Assembly: GCA_018333515.1 (NCBI GenBank)
Contig: JAGXSZ010000024.1
Span: 1 to 49,818 of the forward strand
Reading direction: 5' to 3'
Origin: Actinomycetota bacterium
Lineage (GTDB): Bacteria; Actinomycetota; Aquicultoria; Aquicultorales; Aquicultoraceae
DNA: 49,818 nucleotides
Notes under the pieces: generated by a model
Database searches by the model: none
Told to the model about the DNA's origin: nothing
What the model saw: only the letters and a program-made list of their open reading frames with translations
In this document: positions 24,983-33,220 of the stretch, in pieces
Position numbering within the stretch: the first letter of the stretch is position 1
Layout: every line of letters begins with the position of its first letter
Translations under genes and position numbers: made by a program

Positions 24983-25553
24983 CGCTTATCCTCCTGATGA
25001 TGCTCCGCGCTTTTTCGTACTCGTCCTTTAAGAGCTGGGCTATCTCCTGGCCGGCGCGGGTCAAAAACGCGCTGTCGTTTCCGCGCTCGGCGTAGGCGAG
25101 GCGAATCGAGGCGGCGGCCAGCTCCTCGACGGGGAGCCCCGGCAGCGCGTTGACGCTTCGGATGAACTCCAAATCCTCGGTGAGGTCGATGACCTCGCGG
25201 CTGTTGCACGGGTAGACGAAGCTGTGGATGCGCGGCGGGAAGGGCGGCAGGTACGCGCGGATGTAGCCGGCGTCGTCAAAGCCGATGACCGCCGCTTCGA
25301 ACTCCACCTTCAAAAACTCCGCAATCTGCGGCTGGCGCCTCAAAAGCTCGTCGCGCTCGATGCCGAAGGCCATGGCCCGCCGGTTCGGGTCGATGCTCGT
25401 CTCGTAGACGTTGAAGACCAGCCCGTAGATGGTCATCCCTTGGCTACGGGTTTTTATGAAGCTGCCGAAGTGCGGCAGTACCGACAGGTCGTCGTTTTGC
25501 GCGAGAATGCGCGTCGTCGACACCTGGATTATCTCTCCGATTCGTCCGCTCAT
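24972..25553 (-). CDS. HAS-barrel-like protein between NurA and HerA
   Basis: This 193-residue protein begins with a beta-barrel-like segment (GRIGEIIQVSTTRILAQ, FGSFIKTRSQGMTIYGLVFN), similar to the HAS barrel that normally forms the HerA N-terminus. It continues with a helical half (LTEDLEFIRSVNALPGLPVE, AQLLKDEYEKARSIIRRI). It lies immediately after nurA (stop and start adjacent) and overlaps herA. It could be an accessory or adaptor subunit of the HerA-NurA complex. The fold assignment is from pattern only. Confidence 0.65.
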   Translation of the reverse strand: MSGRIGEIIQVSTTRILAQNDDLSVLPHFGSFIKTRSQGMTIYGLVFNVYETSIDPNRRAMAFGIERDELLRRQPQIAEFLKVEFEAAVIGFDDAGYIRAYLPPFPPRIHSFVYPCNSREVIDLTEDLEFIRSVNALPGLPVEELAAASIRLAYAERGNDSAFLTRAGQEIAQLLKDEYEKARSIIRRISDGR

Positions 25554-26759
25554 CTAAATGAAGCCTCCCCGCTTACGAAGGACTTTGCGCGATTCAATAA
25601 CCGGCGCGCCCGCTTTTATCATCGCCCTCGATACCAGCTGGTCGAAGATATGCTTATCCGCCGCTTTTACCACCGCCTGCTCGTGGGCCTCGGCGATGGC
25701 GACGGGGTAACCCGCGCCTTTTTCCGCCTGGTCGAGGCAGACGGCGTGGAGCAGCTCGACCATCGTTTTGTCGCGTCCGACCCAAAGCGGCAGCTCAACG
25801 CGCGCGATTTCGGCGCCCGCGTTGAGGTAGAAGAAGAGGACGGTCTCGCCGCCGTAAGCTTTGAGAATCTGCGACCCGCTCTCGAAGAGAGCCGAGCGCT
25901 CGCCCGGCTTCAAGAGCCGTTTAAACAAGGTAGCGTCCGTGACTCCGTTTATCTTAGCACACGGCGGCGGCCCTTCGAAACCGGCCCCCGCGTGCGGGCA
26001 TTTGTCGCAGTCTACCGGCTCCGCCGCGCAGAGGCTCACCCGAATCGCGTTTACCACATCGGAACTACCCGGCGAGCTTATATAGCCGGCGAGCGGGATG
26101 CCGTGTTCTTTCGCATCACCGACGAGCCCCATGAACGAGGCGAACGACTCTTTCTTAAGGTCGCCCTCTTTGAGCCGGTTGAGACGGTCTGGATTGGTCT
26201 CCAGGTTCCAGAGGATGAGCGTGCCGTCGACGAGCGCGACCGCCGGCTTTTCGGCGCACCCCGCTATCATCTCGGACAGCGACTCGACCTCCATCTTCTG
26301 GCGTAGCGCCCCCAGGACACCGCCGGAGACCTCGCGTTCCTCACCGCCGAACGTGCGCATGACATCGCGTTCGTCGAAGAAGAGGGTGGGGTCGCTACCG
26401 AAGGCGTAGCCGTGAAAATCGCCGTAGCCGATTGAGACGCGCCCGATGTTTATCAAGAGTGAGTGGTGCGGCGCGTGACGGTCGGGGCATATTTGCGAGC
26501 CGTCGGTCGAAAGGACGGTGTATGATTCCGGCGCGGCGACCGGGCTAAAAACCGAAAACGGGCGCTCGCTCGTGGGCATGGCTACCAGCCACGAAGTCGT
26601 CGCGTTGTCGATTTTGCGCGCGAACGATTCGATATCTTGTGAGATGCGCGATATCTGCTCGTCGGCCGCGCCGAGCGCCGCCGCGATACCGCGCGCCCGC
26701 TCCGTCTGGTAGGAGCCGAGCGCCGCAATCTGACCGTACACTTTGTTGAGGTCAAGCAC
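25554..26759 (-). CDS. nurA: NurA-family 5'-3' nuclease
   Basis: From GTG 26759 the product has 401 residues. NurA motifs are visible: TVLSTDGSQICPDRH (first catalytic Asp, with the DGS), PAVALVDGTLILWNLE (second Asp) and IPLAGYISSPGSSDVVNAI, followed by the C-terminal nuclease strands. NurA dimers sit on the HerA hexamer and degrade DNA ends. An ATG at 26825 would add 22 basic residues without homologue-like character; GTG is preferred, with AAGGA upstream. This is the first gene of the five-gene end-processing operon. Confidence 0.87.
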   Translation of the reverse strand: MLDLNKVYGQIAALGSYQTERARGIAAALGAADEQISRISQDIESFARKIDNATTSWLVAMPTSERPFSVFSPVAAPESYTVLSTDGSQICPDRHAPHHSLLINIGRVSIGYGDFHGYAFGSDPTLFFDERDVMRTFGGEEREVSGGVLGALRQKMEVESLSEMIAGCAEKPAVALVDGTLILWNLETNPDRLNRLKEGDLKKESFASFMGLVGDAKEHGIPLAGYISSPGSSDVVNAIRVSLCAAEPVDCDKCPHAGAGFEGPPPCAKINGVTDATLFKRLLKPGERSALFESGSQILKAYGGETVLFFYLNAGAEIARVELPLWVGRDKTMVELLHAVCLDQAEKGAGYPVAIAEAHEQAVVKAADKHIFDQLVSRAMIKAGAPVIESRKVLRKRGGFI

Positions 26760-26952
26760 GCGCGACCATCCTTTATTTATCCAGAGAGGTAAAACCCGCC
26801 GCGAACGATTTATCAGACGGCACATAGGGCCTTACCCAAACAGCCGTTCGTATTATCGTAGCAGAAGGACAGGGAGAACGGTAGGGGAGATCTCGCTTAA
26901 GTTCGCGCGGCCGTCGTCGGGCGAAGTTAGGACGCACTGGAAACAACGTCCC

Positions 26953-27369
26953 CTAATTGAGCTGCTTGTGGCGCCCGGCCAGCTCCGCCAGCGTCTTCGC
27001 CCCCAAGACTCCATCGATAGCGCTTCGGACATCCCGCCAGACCTCGTGCGTCGCGCACGCTTTCGAGCGCGGGCAGAGCTTCGGCGCGTCGACACAATCG
27101 ACCGGCGCGAGCGGGCCCTCCAATGCCAGTATTATTTCGAGCAGAGTTATCTTCGACGCATCTTTTGCCAGCATATAGCCACCGTTAATTCCGCGGATAC
27201 TCCGGACAAAGCCCCCGTTTTTGAGTGCCGGGATAATCTGTTCCAAATATTTTACCGAAACTCCCTGGCGCCGCGCTAAGTCTTTTAAGCGGACCGGGCC
27301 GTTCTCGGCGTTGAGTGCCAAATCGAGCATCGCCCTGGCGCCGTAGCGGCTTCGTGTGGAAAGTTTCAT
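26953..27369 (-). CDS. Rrf2-family Fe-S regulator (IscR-like)
   Basis: This 138-residue winged-helix regulator starts MKLSTRSRYGARAMLDLAL with recognition region VSVKYLEQIIPALKNGGFV. It carries C92, C99 and C105 plus H108, nearly the same spacing as the IscR cluster ligands (C92, C98, C104, H107), so binding a [2Fe-2S] cluster is likely. Targets could be Fe-S biogenesis or redox genes, or the DNA-repair operon downstream. ATG 27369 follows AAGGGAG; the longer frame to 27420 is not needed. Confidence 0.9.
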   Translation of the reverse strand: MKLSTRSRYGARAMLDLALNAENGPVRLKDLARRQGVSVKYLEQIIPALKNGGFVRSIRGINGGYMLAKDASKITLLEIILALEGPLAPVDCVDAPKLCPRSKACATHEVWRDVRSAIDGVLGAKTLAELAGRHKQLN

Positions 27370-27694
27370 ACGCGCTCCCTTCACGAAAGGTCGATAGTCC
27401 AAAAAATTAGGGTTTTTCAACCGTGATTTCTTGACGAGACTTTCGTTGATTGATACATGTGTTACAATAAATCCTACTTGATATACGGGATTTCTTACTT
27501 AAGTCTAAGCCCTGTTGGCTTGTAAAGTCAACCAAGATCGAGTCATCTTAAGCTTATTTGACATAAAGGTCCCTAGCCGAAAATTTTCGAACAATTTCGA
27601 ATTGTCGTGCAGGATTTGTAGATCGTTCGGCGAACTTTCTTTATTTAGTCCTAGTTGAATAGGTAGTTTATTTGCGATAAGAACAGAAGTAAAA
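27370..27694. other. Divergent intergenic region and long leader of the alpha-glucan cluster
   Basis: This region separates the Rrf2 gene from the forward glucan cluster. It is AT-rich with TTGACG at about 27432 and TACAATA about 40 bases on, but no clean sigma-70 pair is placed. Short self-complementary stretches (AAATTTTCG, CGAATT) occur near 27580-27605. No gene is seen. Confidence 0.35.
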
Positions 27695-28975
27695 ATGTCA
27701 GCCATGGGGAAATCAACCAACATTCTAATGCTCGGGTGGGAGTTGCCGCCTCATCATTCGGGTGGTCTTGGACGTGCCTGTGAAGGAATGACCAAAGGCC
27801 TCTCGAAGCGTGATGTCGCGGTCTCTTTCGTGCTGCCAAAAGTATTCAAAAGCGCGACCTATTCCTGGATGGACGTTCACGACGCTTCCGGCTACCTCGC
27901 CGGCGGGTTCAACGGCGGCGCAAAAGAAGAGCAAGAGTGCCTCGAGTTCGTCATTCGCCACCAGTGCGCGCTGATGCGCGGCTATTTCGCGCCTGTGCAC
28001 AGCGGCGAAGTCCTCTGCAAACTCTGCTTTAAGGGCGGCAAAATCGCCGAGTTCTCCCATGTCGACCTCTACGCGAAAGGCGTGATGGAAATCGCGCGCC
28101 GCCGGAGTTTTCACGCTGTCCACGGCCACGACTGGATGACTTATCCCGCCGCTATCCTCGCCAGGAAAGTCGCGGCGAAAGCCGGCCGGAAGACCCCGTT
28201 TATCGCGCATGTTCACGCGACCGAAATCGACCGCCATGACGGCTCGCATATCTACCGCATCGAGAAAGAAGGGATGGAAGCGGCCGACCGCATCGTGACG
28301 GTCAGCAACTATACAAAATCCATTGTCGCGAAATACTACGGGATAGACCCCGATAAGATAAGCGTCGTCCACAACGGCATCGAGCCGCGCACCATCGAGA
28401 AGTACCCGCGCCACCCCCTCAAGCGGCGCCATAAGGTCGTTCTCTTTATCGGCAGGGTCACTTATCAGAAAGGGCCCGATTACTATGTGCGCCTGGCGAA
28501 AAAAGTCACCGACCAATATGATAATGTGAAGTTTCTCATGGTCGGCTCCGGTGACATGCAGGCTTCGATGATAGAGCTGGCCGCGCGCGAGAACCTCACC
28601 GGAAAACTCCTCTTCAGCTCGTGGATAGGGGACGACATGATGGACGCCGCTTATCAGATGGCCGATGTCTTCGTCATGCCTTCGGTCTCCGAACCTTTCG
28701 GAATCGTGCCTCTCGAAGCTATCCAGAACGGTACCCCGGTCGTCGTATCGAGGAACTCCGGTTTCGTCGAGGTTGTCAGACACTGCATAGCGGTCGATTT
28801 CTGGGACATCGACAAGATGGCCGAGGCGATAGCGGTACTCTTAAAACATGAGGGCCACGCGCGCAACATGGTACTAAAAGCACAAGACGAAATCGAAAAA
28901 CTGACCTGGGATGTCGCGGCCGAGAAGCTCTGTACGGTCTATGGGGATGCGATTAAGGAGGTCGGTTATGCCTAG
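27695..28975 (+). CDS. GT4-family glycosyltransferase, glycogen/starch-synthase-like
   Basis: This 426-residue GT-B enzyme has N-terminal MLGWELPPHHSGGLGRACEG (donor/acceptor Gly loop), a mid HVHATEIDRH and the C-terminal nucleotide-sugar site SEPFGIVPLEAIQNGTPVV with a catalytic Glu pair. It is likely to transfer glucose to an alpha-glucan, possibly with ADP- or UDP-glucose. ATG 27695 or 27704 may start it. Its stop lies inside the first codons of the GH57 gene, so this is the first gene of a tightly packed glucan operon. Confidence 0.88.
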   Translation: MSAMGKSTNILMLGWELPPHHSGGLGRACEGMTKGLSKRDVAVSFVLPKVFKSATYSWMDVHDASGYLAGGFNGGAKEEQECLEFVIRHQCALMRGYFAPVHSGEVLCKLCFKGGKIAEFSHVDLYAKGVMEIARRRSFHAVHGHDWMTYPAAILARKVAAKAGRKTPFIAHVHATEIDRHDGSHIYRIEKEGMEAADRIVTVSNYTKSIVAKYYGIDPDKISVVHNGIEPRTIEKYPRHPLKRRHKVVLFIGRVTYQKGPDYYVRLAKKVTDQYDNVKFLMVGSGDMQASMIELAARENLTGKLLFSSWIGDDMMDAAYQMADVFVMPSVSEPFGIVPLEAIQNGTPVVVSRNSGFVEVVRHCIAVDFWDIDKMAEAIAVLLKHEGHARNMVLKAQDEIEKLTWDVAAEKLCTVYGDAIKEVGYA

Positions 28976-30314
28976 TGTGTGCTGTTATTTCCATGTCCAC
29001 CAGCCGCTTCGCGTAAAGAAATATAATCTCTTCGACATCGGCGGCGAAGCGGACTATTTCGACGACAAGAAGAACTGCGAGATATTGCGGAAAGTCGCGA
29101 ACAAATGCTACTACCCGGCGAACAACCTCATGCTCGAGTTAATCGAGCGCTCGGAGGGCCGATTTAAAATAAGCTACTCCATCTCCGGTGTCTTCTTAGA
29201 CCAGGCGATGGAGTACGAGCCCAAAATAATAGAGAGCTTCCAGCGCCTCGCTCAGACCGGCCGCGTCGAGTTTTTGAGCGAGACCTACTACCATTCGCTC
29301 GCCTCGCTCTGCTCCGAGGAGGAGTTCTTCGAGCAGGTGCTCGACCATATGCTTCTCATAGTGAGGCTCTTCGGGCAGGTGCCGCAGGTCTTTCGCAATA
29401 CCGAGCTGGTCTACTTCGATTACTTGACGCACCTTATCCGCAAATTCCATTTCAAGGCGGTTCTGGCGGAAGGGTGGGATGCCGTTCTGGGTTGGCGCAG
29501 CCCGAATTTCGTCTACGAGACCCAGGGTTTTCCGGTCAAGCTGCTGCTCAAGAATTATCGCCTCTCCGATGACATCGCGTTCAGGTTTTCAAATAAAGAC
29601 TGGAAGGGATGGCCCCTGACCGCCGAAAAATTCGCGAACTGGGTACACAGCATCAACGGGAGCGGGCAGGCCATAAACCTCTTTATGGATTATGAGACCT
29701 TCGGGGAGCATCAGTGGGAGGATACGGGGATATTCAACTTTATGCGACACCTTCCGGAGGCTATTCTAAAACACCCCGATACGGATTTTGTGACCGTCTC
29801 CGAGGAGGCCGACCGGTACGAGCCGGTCGGCACGCTCTCGATGCCGCACCCGGTTTCCTGGGCCGATACCGAGCGCGATATCTCGGCATGGCTCGGAAAC
29901 GACATGCAAAAAGGCGCGCTCCGCGCGCTCTACGACCTGGAGGAGAAGATAAAAGAGACCAAAGACCTCGACCTCCTGAAAACCTGGCGCCAATTGCAGA
30001 CCTCCGACCATTTCTATTACATGTGCACCAAATGGTTTAGCGACGGCGATGTCCATAAATACTTCAACGCCTACGAGCGGCCGCACGACGCCTACATCTA
30101 CTTTACCAATGTTCTTGTCGATTTCGTGAGCAGGGTCGATGATAGGATGGCCGAGATATGCGCCCTACAGGCGTCCGAGATGCCTAAAATCGATTTCCAA
30201 GCCCAAATCGACAACCTTAAGCTTCCAATGCCCGGCATCGAGATGCCGATTCCCGCTATAGATTTACCTTTAGTCGGGCCAAAGTTGCCCGATATAAACG
30301 GTAAAACGCAGTAA
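28968..30314 (+). CDS. GH57-family alpha-glucan hydrolase/transferase
   Basis: From ATG 28968 the protein has 448 residues. GH57 motifs are clear: HVHQPLR (motif 1), the catalytic Glu region QVFRNTELVY, the AEGWDAVLGWR segment and the second catalytic residue in MDYETFGEHQW. The family retains alpha-1,4 bonds (amylase, 4-alpha-glucanotransferase, branching). Which activity applies is not decided by sequence alone. The frame overlaps the GT4 gene by eight bases. A Pro/Ile/Met-rich tail (about 415-448) is unusual. Part of a glycogen-type cluster. Confidence 0.9.
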   Translation: MPSVCCYFHVHQPLRVKKYNLFDIGGEADYFDDKKNCEILRKVANKCYYPANNLMLELIERSEGRFKISYSISGVFLDQAMEYEPKIIESFQRLAQTGRVEFLSETYYHSLASLCSEEEFFEQVLDHMLLIVRLFGQVPQVFRNTELVYFDYLTHLIRKFHFKAVLAEGWDAVLGWRSPNFVYETQGFPVKLLLKNYRLSDDIAFRFSNKDWKGWPLTAEKFANWVHSINGSGQAINLFMDYETFGEHQWEDTGIFNFMRHLPEAILKHPDTDFVTVSEEADRYEPVGTLSMPHPVSWADTERDISAWLGNDMQKGALRALYDLEEKIKETKDLDLLKTWRQLQTSDHFYYMCTKWFSDGDVHKYFNAYERPHDAYIYFTNVLVDFVSRVDDRMAEICALQASEMPKIDFQAQIDNLKLPMPGIEMPIPAIDLPLVGPKLPDINGKTQ

Positions 30315-30340
30315 TAATCGGTATATTTGGAGGCTTATAT

Positions 30341-32140
30341 ATGAGCGAGTCAACGCATTTATTCGAAGTTTCATGGGAAGTAGCTAATAAGGTCGGCGGC
30401 ATCTACACCGTCATCGAGTCCAAGTCCGGTCTGGTCAAAGAGGCGTATGGCGATAGGTATTTTCTCGTCGGCCCCTATCTTCCGGGCAAATCGGAGAGCC
30501 AGTTCATCGAAAAACCGATGCCGGCGTTTCTGGCGAAGGCGCGGAAAGATCTCGCGCCCGAGGGAGTCGTATTCCACTACGGAACCTGGCTGCTCGATTC
30601 GGAACCACAGGTATTGTTGGTCGAGTTTAAGAACGAGTTCGACAATATCGGCTATTTCAAAGGCAAGCTTTGGGAGTGGTACGGAGTCGACTCGATGTTC
30701 TCCGGCTACGACTACGACGAGCCGCTGGCGTTTTCCTGGGCGGTCGGTCGGGTCATCGAGTCCATCAAGCGAAACGGCCTCAAAAAAGAGGAAGTTATCG
30801 TCCACGCCCATGAGTGGCTGACCGGCGGCGTATTACTCTATTTGAAAAAATCCGACCTCGATTTCTCGACGATATTCACCACGCACGCGACGTTTCTGGG
30901 GCGCTGCTTAGCGTCGTCCGGCATCAACTTCTATGCCGAACTCGGTACCTTCGACGCCGACGAAAAGGCGCGAGAGATAGGGATTACCAGCAAGCACAGC
31001 CTGGAAAAGGCGACCGCGCTCCATGCGGACGTGCTTACGACGGTCTCCGGCATAACGGGCCGCGAGGCCGAGGCGTTCTACGGACGCAAGCCCGACGTGT
31101 TGTTGCCGAACGGCTTGGATATGGCGGCGTTTCCAGGTGTGCAGGAAATAACGTTCATCCACCGCGAATACCGCAAATACCTCCGCAAGTTCGTGCAATA
31201 CCATTTCTTCCCGCACCATACTTTCGACCTTGAGAACACGCTCTACTACTTCATCCTTGGCAGGTACGAGACCCGTTGCAAGGGCATCGACCTTTTCATC
31301 GACTCCCTGGCCGAGCTAGATCAAAAGCTCAAAGCGAAGCAGAGCGACAAGACGATAGTCGCGTTTTTCTACATACCGACCGGCACATCCGGCGTCAAGA
31401 GCGAAATCATCGAGAACAAGTCGGTCTATCAGCATCTGTGCCAGGTCGTCAACCATAACATGGAACGCATTTCCGACCGCGTAACGCGCGCCTACGCCGG
31501 CGAGCACTCGTTCAGCTGCGAATGGGTACTCGGCGAAGACTTTCTCGACAAGACCGTTGGCATACAGCGCCGGTTCAGGAGGCCGGGCAACCCGCCGCTC
31601 GTCACCCACAACGTCCATAATGAGGAGTACGACGAAATACTCAGCATGTTCAGGCAGAAGGGGCTTCTAAACAACGAGGATGACCGGGTTAAAGTCGTCT
31701 TTTACCCGACATACCTCTCCGGCGGCGACGGCCTCCTAAACCTGCAATTCTATAACGTCATGGCCGGTTCGCACTTCGGCGTCTTTCCATCGTTCTACGA
31801 GCCGTGGGGATACACGCCGCTCGAGGCGGGCGCTCTCGGTGTCGCCTCGGTCACAACCGACCTCTCCGGCTACGGCCTGGCGCTTAAGGAGCTTGGCCTT
31901 AAGAAGAAGCTTCCCGGCACCTACGTCATAGACCGGAGCACCTTCGATTACGATAGCGAAAAGAAAGAACTATTGTCTATTCTTTATGAGTACACTACAC
32001 TCGATAGCGACGAGCGGATGGAGCTGCGTCTAAACGCGAACGCTCAGGCGAAGAACTACGACTGGAAGCTGCTCGTCAGGCATTACTTCGAGGCGCATGA
32101 GATGGCGCTGAAGAAAAGCAAGGTGTGTGGAGCGGCATGA
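30341..32140 (+). CDS. GT3-family glycogen synthase (eukaryote-type)
   Basis: This 599-residue protein matches the fungal/animal GYS family rather than bacterial GlgA: start LFEVSWEVANKVGGIYTVI, VHAHEWLTGG, THATFLGR, LPNGLD, and the C-terminal FYPTYLSGGDGLLN with FPSFYEPWGYTPLEAG (catalytic Glu residues). GYS enzymes use UDP-glucose to extend alpha-1,4-glucan and need no glycogenin if a primer exists. The gene is 26 bases after GH57 and ends ATGA-overlapped with the GalT-like gene, which may supply its sugar nucleotide. GT3 is uncommon in bacteria. Confidence 0.92.
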   Translation: MSESTHLFEVSWEVANKVGGIYTVIESKSGLVKEAYGDRYFLVGPYLPGKSESQFIEKPMPAFLAKARKDLAPEGVVFHYGTWLLDSEPQVLLVEFKNEFDNIGYFKGKLWEWYGVDSMFSGYDYDEPLAFSWAVGRVIESIKRNGLKKEEVIVHAHEWLTGGVLLYLKKSDLDFSTIFTTHATFLGRCLASSGINFYAELGTFDADEKAREIGITSKHSLEKATALHADVLTTVSGITGREAEAFYGRKPDVLLPNGLDMAAFPGVQEITFIHREYRKYLRKFVQYHFFPHHTFDLENTLYYFILGRYETRCKGIDLFIDSLAELDQKLKAKQSDKTIVAFFYIPTGTSGVKSEIIENKSVYQHLCQVVNHNMERISDRVTRAYAGEHSFSCEWVLGEDFLDKTVGIQRRFRRPGNPPLVTHNVHNEEYDEILSMFRQKGLLNNEDDRVKVVFYPTYLSGGDGLLNLQFYNVMAGSHFGVFPSFYEPWGYTPLEAGALGVASVTTDLSGYGLALKELGLKKKLPGTYVIDRSTFDYDSEKKELLSILYEYTTLDSDERMELRLNANAQAKNYDWKLLVRHYFEAHEMALKKSKVCGAA

Positions 32141-33054
32141 GAAAAGATTATTTTAGGGACTTATGGACATTCATAGCCCCCGGACGCGCGCTCCGGCCCT
32201 TCGATCCGGATTCGGTGTGCGCAAGCGATAGCACGGGCTGTTTCTTCTGCCCGGGGAACGAACATACGACCCCGCCGGAGATCGACCGCGTCGCAAAGAA
32301 CGGCTCGTGGCAGGTGAGGGTCTTCCCGAACAAGTTTCCCATAACCGGCGGCGAGGATATCAGCGAGAACGGCTGGAAGACGGCCTCTTCACAGGGACAC
32401 CATGAGGTCATCGTAGAGACGCCCGACCACCACCAACGGCTCTCGCAGGTGACCCAGGGTGAGATGGTGTTGACCCTCAACGCTTATCGCGACCGCATCA
32501 AGGCGCTCGAGACGGACGCCGACGTCGGTTACGTCTCGGTCTTCAAAAACCAGGGACGCGAGGCCGGCGCATCGCTCGACCACTCGCACACGCAGGTGCT
32601 TGCGGTATCGCAGGTGCCCGCGCGTATTCGCGAGAAAGCGGACCACAGCCACAAGGGCAACTGTGTCTATTGCAAAATAGCCGGGTCCGAGGCACACTCA
32701 CCGCGCCTGGTCTTCGAGAACGCGCATTTTACGGCGTTCTGCCCGTTCGCTCCGCAATTCACGCATGAGCTGTGGGTTGTCGCAAAAGACCATCCGCGCA
32801 CCCTCGACGAACTATCCGAAGAAGCGATGGCCGATTTGGCGTCGATAATGCTGAAATCGCTCAACGCGGTCGAGAAGGTCAGCCCGAATTACAATATGAT
32901 GGTCTATTACGGGCCACGCGGGACCGACTTTCATTTCCACATCGAGATAGTCCCGAGGATACCGCACCAGGTCAAGGCCGGCTTCGAGATCGGCACCGAT
33001 TACGCGGTAATCACGACGCCGCCGGAAGAGACCGCCGCTTTCCTCAAAGGGTAG
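32137..33054 (+). CDS. galT: Galactose-1-phosphate uridylyltransferase-like (GalT/HIT superfamily) enzyme
   Basis: This 305-residue protein has the duplicated HIT-type fold. GCFFCPGNE and NCVYCKIAG are zinc-type Cys pairs, and the nucleotidyl-transfer site is LDHSHTQVLA (HxHxQ). A second His-rich site, DFHFHIEIVPR, is near the end. It exchanges UMP (or another nucleotide) between sugar phosphates. ATG 32137 overlaps the GT3 stop. In this setting it may charge glucose or galactose 1-phosphate for the synthase rather than serve the Leloir pathway, since no galK or galE is nearby. Confidence 0.85.
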   Translation: MRKDYFRDLWTFIAPGRALRPFDPDSVCASDSTGCFFCPGNEHTTPPEIDRVAKNGSWQVRVFPNKFPITGGEDISENGWKTASSQGHHEVIVETPDHHQRLSQVTQGEMVLTLNAYRDRIKALETDADVGYVSVFKNQGREAGASLDHSHTQVLAVSQVPARIREKADHSHKGNCVYCKIAGSEAHSPRLVFENAHFTAFCPFAPQFTHELWVVAKDHPRTLDELSEEAMADLASIMLKSLNAVEKVSPNYNMMVYYGPRGTDFHFHIEIVPRIPHQVKAGFEIGTDYAVITTPPEETAAFLKG

Positions 33055-33093
33055 TTGTGCATGGTCGCGAAATGCGGCGGTACTTCTGATAAC

Positions 33094-33142
33094 GTAGCTC
33101 AGCCCTTAAGGGCTGACCGTCAGGGCTAAAGCCCTGAGCTAC
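33094..33142. repeat. Dispersed palindromic repeat (GTAGCTCAG type)
   Basis: GTAGCTCAGCCCT and AGGGCT arms mirror AGGGCT and AGCCCTGAGCTAC around a short centre, giving a double-hairpin unit of 49 bases. Close relatives occur in intergenic DNA of many bacteria. It could stop transcription between the GalT-like and debranching genes. Confidence 0.75.
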
Positions 33143-33220
33143 GAGAGCCGGAAACGATACGAGAATAACGGGCGCGGGGCTTTAAGAAGCGCTGCGCCGC
33201 TTTTATTTAAAGGATACGAC

